Origin: Pantoea sp. A4
GTDB lineage: Bacteria; Pseudomonadota; Gammaproteobacteria; Enterobacterales; Enterobacteriaceae
Length of the DNA stretch: 64,000 nucleotides
Direction: 5' to 3'
Assembly (NCBI RefSeq): GCF_000295955.2
Contig: NZ_ALXE01000020.1
Span: 98,891 to 162,890, forward strand
The notes under the pieces are model-generated. The model worked only from the letters and a program-made list of their open reading frames with translations, did not search any database and had not been told where the DNA came from. Below are positions 8,303-16,154 of this stretch, one piece after another. Made by a program: the position numbers and the translations under genes. Positions within the stretch are counted from its first letter, which is position 1, and each line of letters begins with the position of its first letter.

Positions 8303-8863
8303 ATGAAAATACGTTTCCTTTCCGCCAACGAACAGAAGCTCGATGAAGTTCGCACCATTCTTGGCCCTGTGGGGGTAGATGTGGTGCCGGTTGCGCGGCG
8401 TATCGAAGAGATCCAGACGGAGAATGAGCTGGATTTGGTGCGGGATAAGCTGACAAAAGCCTTTGCTATTATTGGCCGCCCCGTGTTTGTTGAACACAGT
8501 GGTATCTATCTGGACGGATTGAACGGTCTACCCGCTGGGTTGACGCGCATCTTCTGGAGCCGACTGAATCCAGAACGCTTTGCCGCACTGGTCAAAGGGT
8601 TGGATAGCCAACAGGCTACGGCGAAAACGGTTATCGGCTACTGCGACGGACGCAAAATGTACCTCTTCTCCGGTGAGGTACGCGGTACTATCGCCACGGA
8701 ACCTGCGGGCTCGCGGGAATTTCAATGGGACTGCGTATTCATTCCTGAAGGGGAAACGCAAACGTTCGCTGAGATGGGGGAGCGTAAAAACCAGATCTCG
8801 ATGCGCCGTAAAGCGCTGGATCGTTTCGCTCACTTTCTGAAAAACACCCGGGGTGTGATATGA
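8303..8863 (+). CDS. Divergent HAM1/RdgB-like non-canonical purine NTP pyrophosphatase homologue
   Basis: 186 residues from the ATG at 8303, with AGGA five bases upstream; the ATG at 8297 is the alternative. The ITPase fold is recognisable by the N-terminal SANEQKLDEV (normally SxNxxK), GLNGLPAGLTRIFW, and a C-terminal EMGERKNQISMRRKALDRF. Two key sites are altered. The usual DDSG/EDTG motif is EHSG, with His at residue 65 in place of the catalytic Asp, and the usual SHR near the end is SMR. Canonical pyrophosphatase activity is therefore doubtful. The stop overlaps the SIR2 gene start by four bases, so the two are tightly coupled. It is probably a specialised partner of SIR2 rather than housekeeping RdgB. 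Confidence 0.8.
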   Translation: MKIRFLSANEQKLDEVRTILGPVGVDVVPVARRIEEIQTENELDLVRDKLTKAFAIIGRPVFVEHSGIYLDGLNGLPAGLTRIFWSRLNPERFAALVKGLDSQQATAKTVIGYCDGRKMYLFSGEVRGTIATEPAGSREFQWDCVFIPEGETQTFAEMGERKNQISMRRKALDRFAHFLKNTRGVI

Positions 8864-9654
8864 AACCCGAACTTAAACGCGCTTACGATGCCGGAAAGCT
8901 GATTCTTTTTGCCGGAGCAGGGATTTCACGTAATCTCGGCCTGCCAGAGTGGCACGAATTGATCGCCCACCTCGCCAATGAGTTGGGCTACGATCCCAAA
9001 ATCTTCAATACTTACGGCACGCACTTATCGCTGGCGGAGTATTACAAACAGAAAAAAGGGTCATTAGGCCCGTTGCGTAGCTGGATGGATCGGGAATGGC
9101 ATCGGCCCGATATTGATGTCCGCACCTCTGAAATTCATACCATGATCACCCAGGCCAATTTCTCCCGCATCTATACCACCAACTATGACCGCTGGCTGGA
9201 AGCGGCCCATGATGCGCATGGTGTTCCCTACAGTAAAGTGGCTAATGCCGCAGACCTGGTGGCCCTGACCGAAGACAAGCGCCACATCATCAAATTGCAC
9301 GGCGACTTCGATGACGATACGTCGATTGTACTGGATGAAAGCAGCTACTTTGAACGGCTATACTTTGACTCTCCATTGGATATCAAACTCACACACGATG
9401 TGATCGGCAGTTCGGTGCTGTTTGTCGGCTACAGCATCAGTGACTTTAATATCCGCCTGCTGTTTTATCGCCTGACCAAAATGTGGAACCGCACCGGACT
9501 TGCCACTGCGCGTCCACGCTCCTATCTGTTTACTAACCGGCATAATCCGGTCGCTAAAGAAGTGCTTGGTCAGTGGGGCATTGAAATGATTGTTTCGGAA
9601 GAGGACAATCCGCGCAAAGCGTTGGCTGATTTCCTCACTGAACTGATTTCATGA
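8860..9654 (+). CDS. SIR2-domain protein, candidate NADase/defence effector
   Basis: 264 residues, mostly one SIR2 domain. Motifs are GAGIS at 19-23 (NAD binding), TTNYD at 106-110, KLHGD at 145-149 with the catalytic His at 147, and LFVGYSISDFNIRLL around 188. All catalytic positions look intact. The Cys4 zinc ribbon of protein deacetylases is not seen, which is typical of the defence-type SIR2 group that hydrolyses NAD. There is no signal peptide, so it should act in the cytoplasm. It is translationally coupled to the HAM1-like gene. The NADase role is inferred from known SIR2 defence systems (Thoeris ThsA, DSR). Confidence 0.85.
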   Translation: MKPELKRAYDAGKLILFAGAGISRNLGLPEWHELIAHLANELGYDPKIFNTYGTHLSLAEYYKQKKGSLGPLRSWMDREWHRPDIDVRTSEIHTMITQANFSRIYTTNYDRWLEAAHDAHGVPYSKVANAADLVALTEDKRHIIKLHGDFDDDTSIVLDESSYFERLYFDSPLDIKLTHDVIGSSVLFVGYSISDFNIRLLFYRLTKMWNRTGLATARPRSYLFTNRHNPVAKEVLGQWGIEMIVSEEDNPRKALADFLTELIS

Positions 9655-9718
9655 GTTCAATCAGCTATTTCTGACAATTACTGTCAATTTTTCCTGGACA
9701 GTGTCAATACATGCTGTA

Positions 9719-9738
9719 CACTGTATATAAACACAGTG
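9719..9738 (+). promoter_or_regulatory. LexA (SOS) box of yebG
   Basis: CTGTATATAAACACAG at 9721-9736 is a perfect CTGT-N8-ACAG with the AT-rich centre of strong LexA sites. It lies 15 bases before the yebG start, where bound LexA would block the promoter. Confidence 0.92.
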
Positions 9739-9751
9739 ATGGAGAGATAAA

Positions 9752-10060
9752 ATGGCTGTTGAAACCAAATTTGTTGTGGTCAGAAAGGGTGAAGAGAAAA
9801 TGACGTTTGCCAGTAAGAAAGAGGCGGATGCCTACGACAAAATGCTGGATATGGCTGAAGCATTTACCGACTGGTTCCTGCAACAGCAACCAGAACTGGA
9901 AGAATCACAGGCTGAGACGTTGGGCCTGTTACTGGCGGAGCAGAAAGAGGTGGTGCAGCATATCCTGCGTACCAGCAAACTGCCGGAAGCCGTAGAAGCG
10001 GATGTGGAAGTGTCTGAACAAGACGAGAATGAAACCGTACGTGATATAAAAGCGGCCTGA
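9752..10060 (+). CDS. yebG: YebG, DNA-damage-inducible SOS protein
   Basis: 102 residues. The N-terminal half is strongly YebG-like: FVVVRKGEEKMTFASKKEAD followed by AYDKMLDMAE, and LLAEQKEVV later. The C-terminus is acidic and variable, as in the E. coli protein. GGAGAG stands seven bases before the ATG. A perfect LexA box lies immediately upstream, so induction by DNA damage is expected. The biochemical role of YebG is not well defined. The gene is monocistronic and ends at a strong hairpin (10071-10104). Confidence 0.95.
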   Translation: MAVETKFVVVRKGEEKMTFASKKEADAYDKMLDMAEAFTDWFLQQQPELEESQAETLGLLLAEQKEVVQHILRTSKLPEAVEADVEVSEQDENETVRDIKAA

Positions 10061-10070
10061 CTAACGGCTT

Positions 10071-10104
10071 CCCCCATGCGCGGCTGTATCAGCTGGCATG
10101 GGGG
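10071..10104 (+). terminator. Terminator after yebG
   Basis: Nine-base perfect arms CCCCCATGC and GCATGGGGG around a 16-base loop, followed by TATTTCATCTTT. It lies between the convergent yebG and the gene at 10123 and may serve both. Confidence 0.7.
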
Positions 10105-10122
10105 TATTTCATCTTTGAATGC

Positions 10123-10428
10123 TTAACCATGTGCTTCTTTCAAACTGACGAAATAGAGCGATGCAGTACCAGAGAGAATATGCTGTTCGTCGTGCCCTGG
10201 CTTGTGTTTCTCTACATCCGTGATGTGATAGCCCGCCGCCCCTGCGGCCAGTGCTTTCTGTACGAAAGCATCATTCAACTCTTCCATTGAGGTTGCCCAA
10301 CTCACTTTGGTCACACCGCTCGCCTGCAAAGAGGCGATTTCCTGCTGAGTGAGATCCGCGCGAATTAACACTGGGTTGATAGTCTGTGGTGAAAAAATAG
10401 ACATGATGTCATGGACAAGTTCTTTCAT
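10123..10428 (-). CDS. Small protein resembling the DUF1471 (YdgH/BhsA) family
   Basis: 101 residues; AGGAGT stands seven bases before the ATG. The C-terminal half has the DUF1471-like run VSWATSMEELNDAFVQKA, AAGAAGYHIT and an ILSGTASLYF final strand. DUF1471 proteins are normally periplasmic with signal peptides and linked to stress and biofilm. Here no signal peptide is seen, so it may be cytoplasmic or the assignment may be wrong. It is monocistronic and convergent with yebG. Confidence 0.7.
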   Translation of the reverse strand: MKELVHDIMSIFSPQTINPVLIRADLTQQEIASLQASGVTKVSWATSMEELNDAFVQKALAAGAAGYHITDVEKHKPGHDEQHILSGTASLYFVSLKEAHG

Positions 10429-10745
10429 GATGTGACTCCTCGAAGTCTGCTGCCCAGGCTGTGCACTGAGAGCAAAGGTGGCGATGTAATACCTGTTTTG
10501 TTGTTAGTGTCATATTGCGCACGGCAAATAATGACCTCCAGCACCTTTAATAAATACCTTTTCATCACGTGATATTTAGCTATTAGGGCTATTTCGGACG
10601 TCACGAAATCAGTCCCCATAACTTAATTAAGAATTCAGCGGGATATTTTCAACTGCTTACATTTTGCGCATTTTGGATACGTGTAAGATCGAATTTCTTA
10701 CCTGGCGGAAAGGGGAAATAGCGCCAGCACGGTGCTGGCGGTTAA
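10429..10745. other. Intergenic stretch without a convincing gene
   Basis: About 317 AT-rich bases between the DUF1471-like gene and the acetyltransferase gene. The only structure seen is the perfect hairpin at 10722-10740. A 64-codon frame on the minus strand has no ribosome site or family resemblance. Confidence 0.5.
10722..10740 (-). terminator. Hairpin downstream of the acetyltransferase gene
   Basis: Perfect nine-base arms CGCCAGCAC and GTGCTGGCG with one base between them, six bases after the stop of the minus-strand gene. The U-tract is weak (TATTTCC). Confidence 0.5.
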
Positions 10746-11162
10746 TTAGGGCGTGAGTTGCATGCGGATAAAAGCAATATCACTTTTATAGAAGGTTTCA
10801 CCGACCGGGATGAAGCCAAATCGCTGGTAGAAGGCGCTGGCACTGAGCCGCGCATCCAACGTCACCTGAGTTTCTTTCAGGGTATTGAGCACGGCCCGGA
10901 GCAGATGCGTGCCTAAGCCTTGTCCCTGATAGCCGGTGGCAGTAGCGAACTTGCGGATCTGAACACGGTTATCACTACAGGCGAAAACCGACAGGCAGCA
11001 AAGGAGCTGATCCCGCTCTCGGATACCAAAATGCTGTGCCTGTTCATCCCCCTCGACCCGGCTAAAGCTGATATCGCGATCGGGCCACAGCACCTGCTGG
11101 CGCAGGGGCAAGCACTCATCCACCGAGAGTGAGACGATTTGAGGTTGATCAGGCTGAGGCAT
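10746..11162 (-). CDS. GNAT-family acetyltransferase
   Basis: 138 residues. The acetyl-CoA site is seen as IRKFATATGYQGQGLGTHLLRA, and ASAFYQRFGFIPVGETFYKSDI is the typical C-terminal GNAT segment. The layout resembles ElaA/YjdJ-type short acetyltransferases; the substrate is unknown. The start overlaps the end of the upstream gamma-glutamylcyclotransferase-like gene by 14 bases, so the two form an operon. Confidence 0.85.
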   Translation of the reverse strand: MPQPDQPQIVSLSVDECLPLRQQVLWPDRDISFSRVEGDEQAQHFGIRERDQLLCCLSVFACSDNRVQIRKFATATGYQGQGLGTHLLRAVLNTLKETQVTLDARLSASAFYQRFGFIPVGETFYKSDIAFIRMQLTP

Positions 11163-11493
11163 CAGTGATGGTTTCAGGCTGAAGCTGATACACCCATGCA
11201 GTAACCTGACCTTCTTCAGTGGTCACCCGGGCTTCAACCCGGTCATAGCCATCTTCAAACTCATCCAGCATCGGCCAGTGAGCCTCCAGATTTTCGGAGT
11301 AAAACAGTGAACCATGAACTTGTACGCCATTTTCAGCCAGTACGATGCCCGGAAAACCTTCGGCTGCACCCCAGCCGCTGTCATAAAGCTTGCCGGTTAC
11401 TGATCCCGCCAGGAAATGCCCGCCAATATTTTCCAGAATATGTGCATTGGAACGGCCTGGACATAACGTGCCATAGACAAATAACGGTTTCAT
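11149..11493 (-). CDS. Gamma-glutamylcyclotransferase-fold (AIG2-like) protein
   Basis: 114 residues from the ATG at 11493; an in-frame ATG at 11505 would add four residues. The signature LFVYGTLCPG near the N-terminus binds the substrate loop, and LDEFEDGYDR carries the acidic residue that acts as catalyst in this fold. Members cyclise gamma-glutamyl amines or act as house-cleaning enzymes; the exact substrate is unknown. It is the first gene of a two-gene unit with the acetyltransferase at 10746. Confidence 0.85.
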   Translation of the reverse strand: MKPLFVYGTLCPGRSNAHILENIGGHFLAGSVTGKLYDSGWGAAEGFPGIVLAENGVQVHGSLFYSENLEAHWPMLDEFEDGYDRVEARVTTEEGQVTAWVYQLQPETITDASA

Positions 11494-11671
11494 ATCACCC
11501 CTCAATTCGGTATTCGCAATGCTGACTGGCAGCGAAAAGAAAAAGCATCATTCGATAATCTACAAAGCCTGTCAATGCAACTTGTAAGGCAATGTCGAAA
11601 AGCTTGTCATCCAGCGGTCATCAACGTTGTATCTTATAGCTGATCGATGATTGAGCAAGGCGAGAAAAAAC

Positions 11672-12079
11672 ATGTCAGAAAAGTTAGCGGCACAGTGCCA
11701 TTGTGGCGCAGTCACGTTTAGCGTTGAACTGCTCAATGGATTTAACGGGCTTCGCAGATGTAACTGCTCTTATTGCCGGATGCGCGGCGCGGTGATGGCT
11801 TTCGCGCCACTTTCCGGGATAACGGTATTAAGTGGACAGGATAAGCTCAGCGAATATCGCTTCAATACGCGCCAGGCCGCACACTTCTTTTGCTCGGTGT
11901 GCGGTATTTACACCTTCCATCAGCGTCGCTCCGATCCCAACCAGTATGCGGTTAACGTGGCTTGCCTGGCGGGTATCTCTCCGTTTGATTTCCACGATGT
12001 GGAAGTGGTTGAAGGCGCGAAGCACGTCAGTGAGGGCGGCGGCGGGTTAGCCGGAAGAATGAAGTTCTTCCCACAGTAA
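11672..12079 (+). CDS. GFA-family (glutathione-dependent formaldehyde-activating-like) zinc protein
   Basis: 135 residues from the ATG at 11672, with AAGGCGAG upstream; a TTG at 11651 is a less likely start. Zinc-ligand cysteines are seen in CHCGAV, CNCSYC and FFCSVCGIYTFH. The family also includes centromere-type and uncharacterised enzymes, so a formaldehyde role is not assured. The gene stands alone between a divergent gene and a LysR regulator. Confidence 0.87.
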   Translation: MSEKLAAQCHCGAVTFSVELLNGFNGLRRCNCSYCRMRGAVMAFAPLSGITVLSGQDKLSEYRFNTRQAAHFFCSVCGIYTFHQRRSDPNQYAVNVACLAGISPFDFHDVEVVEGAKHVSEGGGGLAGRMKFFPQ

Positions 12080-12160
12080 GAGTCTGAACCGTTTGCATTC
12101 CCCTTTTGGTTGAGTTAAATCATTATTAACTCGCCTTTAGTTACTGGAATTTTCATCTGA

Positions 12161-13063
12161 ATGAAAAGCAAATCACTGGCGCAGGTCACGGATTTTGACC
12201 TGAAGCTACTGCGGATTTTCAAGACGGTCAGCGAATGTGGCAGTTTTTCCGCCGCTGAGAGCCTGCTCGGGATCACACGTTCTGCCATTAGCTTACACAT
12301 GAGCGATCTGGAAAAGCGGTTGGGTATGCGGTTATGTCAACGTGGGCGGGCGGGATTCGCCTTAACCGATGAAGGACGCGATATCCTGCACCACAGCGAT
12401 AGCATGATGGCGGCGATTGAAAATTTCCGCCAGCAGGTCAATCAGATGCATAAGCATATGCGCGGTGAATTTAATATTGGCATTATTAATAATCTGGTTA
12501 CACAGCCCCGGATGCGCATCACAGATGCACTGGATTCGCTGCGCAAAAACGGGCCGGAAATTCGCCTTAATCTGAGCATGAGCACCGCCGCAGATATCGA
12601 AAGGGGCTTGATGGATGGGCGTCTGCACGTGGGCGCGCTCCCGCTGACCTCGCCCATGTCAGGATTAAACTATTCGCAGCTCTATGATGAAAAATCGATG
12701 CTTTATTGCAGTAATACACATCCGCTTTTCAATATGGACGTTGAACCTGATGATGAGACATTAATTCAGTATGACGCTATTGTTCCCAGCTTCCGCATGA
12801 CAGCGGAAACCATTGGCATGCATCAGATGTTGAACTGCACCGCTACCGCCACTGACCGTGAGGGCATCGCTTTTCTGATTCTGACCGGACGCTTTATTGG
12901 CTTCCTGCCCGACCACTACGCCGCACAGTGGGTTGAAAAAAAGCTAATGCGCGCCATTGCTCCCGAGCGTATGCATTTCAGCAGCAAAATTGCCATCGTC
13001 ACCCGCAAGGGGCGTCGGCCTAATGCGATCCTCGAACACTTTCTCCATGCTCTCGACCTCTAA
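12161..13063 (+). CDS. LysR-family transcriptional regulator
   Basis: 300 residues. The N-terminal winged helix-turn-helix is clear (FKTVSECGSFSAAESLLGIT, then RSAISLHMSDLEKRLG). A co-inducer-binding domain follows, ending with the usual LTGRFIGFLPDHYAAQWVE. The gene is followed by hairpins and by a convergent Ldh-family dehydrogenase gene; control of that gene or of the GFA gene is possible but not shown. The effector is unknown. Confidence 0.9.
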   Translation: MKSKSLAQVTDFDLKLLRIFKTVSECGSFSAAESLLGITRSAISLHMSDLEKRLGMRLCQRGRAGFALTDEGRDILHHSDSMMAAIENFRQQVNQMHKHMRGEFNIGIINNLVTQPRMRITDALDSLRKNGPEIRLNLSMSTAADIERGLMDGRLHVGALPLTSPMSGLNYSQLYDEKSMLYCSNTHPLFNMDVEPDDETLIQYDAIVPSFRMTAETIGMHQMLNCTATATDREGIAFLILTGRFIGFLPDHYAAQWVEKKLMRAIAPERMHFSSKIAIVTRKGRRPNAILEHFLHALDL

Positions 13064-13140
13064 TTTGCCTGTTTTCCCGCTGTAGCAATGACTGAATTGC
13101 ATCGTTGATCAACTCACAGCGGGCCTCAAAGGGAAAATCA

Positions 13141-13174
13141 GGTTAGGCGCATCCCGATCTGGATGCGCCTAACC
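13141..13174 (-). terminator. Strong hairpin terminator of the Ldh-family gene
   Basis: Perfect 14-base arms GGTTAGGCGCATCC and GGATGCGCCTAACC with a six-base loop, directly at the end of the minus-strand gene. On that strand it is followed by TGATTTTCCCTTTG. Confidence 0.85.
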
Positions 13175-13175
13175 G

Positions 13176-14231
13176 TCAGCTTAACGGCTGCAGATCGAAC
13201 GGTAGGCCCACCAGGTCTCCCGCTTTTTTTAATTCACCCAGCACGCTCGCAGAAACGGGAATGCCGTTTGCTTTGCGCTCTTCTTCGCACTGTGCAGCAC
13301 GTTGCCCCGGATAGCGTGCATTGTCCCCTGACGCTGCCAGGTAGGTTTCCAGCCAGCTCAACATGTGTTGGTCAAAAGCTTCACGGCCGAGCAATAACGC
13401 CGGATTTATCACCAGCACAAAGGCGCTGACATTGCCCGCACTGCTGGTAGAAGAGTGCTGGGCGGCGCTGGCTGCCGTGGCCGATCCTGTCAGGCTGCCC
13501 GCCAGCACCTGCACCAGCATGGCCAGCCCAATCCCTTTATGTCCGGCAATGGGTAGCATGGCACCGTTGAATGCCTCTTGCGGGTTCTGGGTCTTTTTAC
13601 CATCCGGGCCAATCGCCCAGTCATCGGGGATCGATTCACGGCCCTCTTTAATCGCCTGCAACACGTTGCCCCGCGCGACAACGCTCGTGGCCATATCGAA
13701 CACCAACGGTGCCTGACCGGCAACCGGGGCAGCAAAGGCCACCGGGTTATTGCCAATCGCCGGTTTTTTACTGCCTTCCAGCGCCATCAGCGGCGGCGTT
13801 TCCTGACAAATTACCGCGATCATGCCTTGTTCGGCGGCTTCAAGGGCAAACTGCCCGAGGGCGGCGAGGTGACCGCTTTTGCGCAGTAATAACGTCACTA
13901 CAGGTCGGCTCTGCGCCAGCTCTACGGCCGCCGTAAAGGCCTCCGTCGCAACAGACTGACCAAGACCGCCATCACCGTCGAACCAAATCACGTTGTCGCG
14001 CACCTCGCATTGGAAGTCAGGCTGGGGATTGACTTCCCCCTGCTGCATTTTTTCCAGATAGATCAGCACACGGGTCACGCCGTGGGTATCAATACCGCGC
14101 AGGCTGGTGCGTACCAGTACTCGCGCTGTGTTTAGTGCATCACACTCTCTGGCACCTGCGGCCTGATAGAGCTGGCTAATCCAGTGCTGTAATGCCTCCG
14201 CGGAATAACGGGCGGGACTCGGTTGGGACAT
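13176..14231 (-). CDS. Malate/L-lactate/ureidoglycolate-type dehydrogenase (Ldh2 family)
   Basis: 351 residues. Family marks are the DTHGVTRVLIYLEKM segment with the catalytic His, a SGHLAALGQFALEAAEQGM helix, and AIGNNPVAFAAP followed by LVFDMATSVVARGNV. These NAD(P)-dependent oxidoreductases act on 2-hydroxy acids or imino acids (malate, 2,3-diketogulonate, delta1-piperideine-2-carboxylate). The substrate cannot be read from sequence. The gene is monocistronic, with a long divergent intergenic region containing a perfect inverted repeat (14441-14462). Confidence 0.88.
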   Translation of the reverse strand: MSQPSPARYSAEALQHWISQLYQAAGARECDALNTARVLVRTSLRGIDTHGVTRVLIYLEKMQQGEVNPQPDFQCEVRDNVIWFDGDGGLGQSVATEAFTAAVELAQSRPVVTLLLRKSGHLAALGQFALEAAEQGMIAVICQETPPLMALEGSKKPAIGNNPVAFAAPVAGQAPLVFDMATSVVARGNVLQAIKEGRESIPDDWAIGPDGKKTQNPQEAFNGAMLPIAGHKGIGLAMLVQVLAGSLTGSATAASAAQHSSTSSAGNVSAFVLVINPALLLGREAFDQHMLSWLETYLAASGDNARYPGQRAAQCEEERKANGIPVSASVLGELKKAGDLVGLPFDLQPLS

Positions 14232-14440
14232 GTAACGCTCCTTGCTGTGTCTGGTTAGTTAACCGGTTGTGGATGATGACGCCGGCAGAAGGTGTTTCTG
14301 ACAACCAGCAGTATGCGGCGAAGCGTGCTTTTGAGGAATGTTTAATGACTTTTCGCCGCCATCCTTTAGTAAGGAAATACTGCCAGAAAGATTGGATAAA
14401 TTTTTTATTTAAATAATGGCGTTGAATAGGTGATGTCAGC

Positions 14441-14462
14441 TTTGTGTCATTTCTGACACAAA
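14441..14462. promoter_or_regulatory. Perfect inverted repeat, candidate operator
   Basis: Arms TTTGTGTCA and TGACACAAA with a four-base spacer, in the 516-base region between the divergent Ldh-family and esterase genes, 210 bases from the former's start. The partner protein is unknown. Confidence 0.55.
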
Positions 14463-14581
14463 TACGCTGATTGATGTCAGATTGCATCAGGAGGTGATTT
14501 TATATCTTCCTGTATATTATTCTCGTGCTGCTTTGTTATTTTTGTATTAAAAATCATGTAGTTAAAATTAATCACGTTAAA

Positions 14582-14601
14582 TGATAATGATTTTCATCAT
14601 C
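14582..14601 (+). promoter_or_regulatory. Fur box upstream of the esterase gene
   Basis: GATAATGATTTTCATCATC matches the 19-base Fur consensus at 16 positions, and the contained TGATAATGATTTTCA matches the 7-1-7 form at 13 of 14. It lies 147 bases before the esterase start. Iron-replete repression is expected. Confidence 0.85.
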
Positions 14602-14747
14602 GATTGCCTGCGAAAATATTTGTGCTAACCTACGGCCCTTAATCACCAGTTAATAATAACATCTCGAATCCTGTTGCTATTTATTGGCAACTCAGGTTCT
14701 GAGATCCCTGTATTTAAAACAACAGTAAAAGTGAGCTTAAGTAAAAA

Positions 14748-16037
14748 ATGAACAGCAAAGTTCGTGGTAGCGCATTGTGCGCAGTGGCCGTCATGGTTTC
14801 CGCTCTGATTGCACAACAGGCGCTGGCTGATATGCCTCAGCCCGCTAATCAGCCGCATCCGCAGATGCAAGGTCAGGGTAAAGACGGGCAGCATAAGTGG
14901 GCACCGCCACCGCAGCCGGTAAAAGTATTGCCTGATAATCGCGTGGTGTTTACGCTGCGTGCACCGCAGGCCAGTCAGGTTGAAGTACAAGGTGCCTGGC
15001 CGGGCGGAGCGCAGGGCGATAGCCACGTAGCGCTGAATAAAGATAAGCAAGGGCTCTGGAGTGTTACCGTGGGGCCGCTGGCATCAAACATCTGGAACTA
15101 TCAGTTCATCGTGGATGGCGTGAAAGCGCAGGCAGAGTTTGGCCGTAAATCTCCGGCTACGGGTCTGCCAAAAGATGAATTCGCGATACCTGGTGATAAA
15201 GCTGATGACTTCATCCCACACGGCGCGGCGCGGGGGAGTATTACTTACACCTCGGTTCCATTCATGGATAGCCAGAAACGCTTCACGGTGTATACTCCAC
15301 CAGGTTATTACAGCAGCGATGAACGCTATCCGGTGCTGTATTTGACAATGGGTGGTGCGCATGATGGGTCACGCGATAATGAAGACAGCTTTGTGTTTAA
15401 TCTGCTGGACAACATGATTGCGTCACACCGTATCAAGCCGATGATTGTGGTTATTCTTGACCCGGATGCGCCAGGTGGCAGCTCATTGGGTAACTCGAAG
15501 TTCCACGGTGGTGGCAATGAAACCGACCCGAGTTACGTTACAGCAGCACAAACCATTGTTGATAATATCGTGCCGTTTATCGATAAATCCTTCCGTACCG
15601 AGGCCGATCGCGAACATCGCGCCATTGGCGGCTTTTCTTCGCCGGGTGCGCAAGGGTTCCTGGCTGGTGCACGTAATCCACAAACATTCGCCACCATTGG
15701 CACCTTCAGCGGCGGTTTCCCAACCTGGCCGGGCGTGGGAAAACAGATTGAAAGCAAATTGCACTACAGCCACTACACCGGTCCCGATCTGAATCGCGTA
15801 CCCGATATGGAGAAGCTTGGCGCGTATATCCCGCAGCTGAATGCTGATGCGAAAATGAAGCTGGTATTTATGAGCGTAGGAAGCGATGAGCCATTAATTC
15901 AAACCTTTGATCTCATGAAAACCTTCCTTGATAAGCGTGGTGTGAAATATCACGCGATAGTGGAACCTGGTGAAATTCATGATGCCAGCAATATCCGTGT
16001 CTCGCTGCGTAATTTCCTGCCGTTGCTGTTTAAATAA
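14748..16037 (+). CDS. Exported enterochelin-esterase-like alpha/beta hydrolase
   Basis: 429 residues. A Sec signal peptide ends ALA-D near residue 27. An N-terminal beta domain of the esterase/CBM48 type follows (VFTLRAPQASQVEVQG, then WNYQFIVDGV). The esterase-D-like catalytic domain starts with RFTVYTPPGYYSSDERYPVL. The expected nucleophile elbow GxSxG is GFSSPG, Ser at about 297; the likely Asp lies in VGSDEP and the His in GEIHDASNIRVSL. A Fur box lies upstream and a TonB-dependent receptor gene downstream, so hydrolysis of a ferric siderophore or its ester in the periplasm is plausible. Confidence 0.85.
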   Translation: MNSKVRGSALCAVAVMVSALIAQQALADMPQPANQPHPQMQGQGKDGQHKWAPPPQPVKVLPDNRVVFTLRAPQASQVEVQGAWPGGAQGDSHVALNKDKQGLWSVTVGPLASNIWNYQFIVDGVKAQAEFGRKSPATGLPKDEFAIPGDKADDFIPHGAARGSITYTSVPFMDSQKRFTVYTPPGYYSSDERYPVLYLTMGGAHDGSRDNEDSFVFNLLDNMIASHRIKPMIVVILDPDAPGGSSLGNSKFHGGGNETDPSYVTAAQTIVDNIVPFIDKSFRTEADREHRAIGGFSSPGAQGFLAGARNPQTFATIGTFSGGFPTWPGVGKQIESKLHYSHYTGPDLNRVPDMEKLGAYIPQLNADAKMKLVFMSVGSDEPLIQTFDLMKTFLDKRGVKYHAIVEPGEIHDASNIRVSLRNFLPLLFK

Positions 16038-16047
16038 CTAAAAATAA

Positions 16048-16071
16048 TTAAGCCTGCCCGCGCAGGCTTAA
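16048..16071 (+). terminator. Terminator between esterase and receptor genes
   Basis: Perfect ten-base arms TTAAGCCTGC and GCAGGCTTAA with a four-base loop, followed by ACTTTATTA. It should limit read-through into the receptor gene. Confidence 0.75.
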
Positions 16072-16154
16072 ACTTTATTACCCACTCGCAATCAACTGCG
16101 TTATTGGGTGGTGCACCCGTAACCTAAAATTTAATTACACCTCGAGAATAGATT

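Noticed and set aside
9664..9705. Second LexA-like site CTGT...ACAG before yebG
   Set aside because: The half-sites are 13 bases apart instead of eight, so LexA would not bind.
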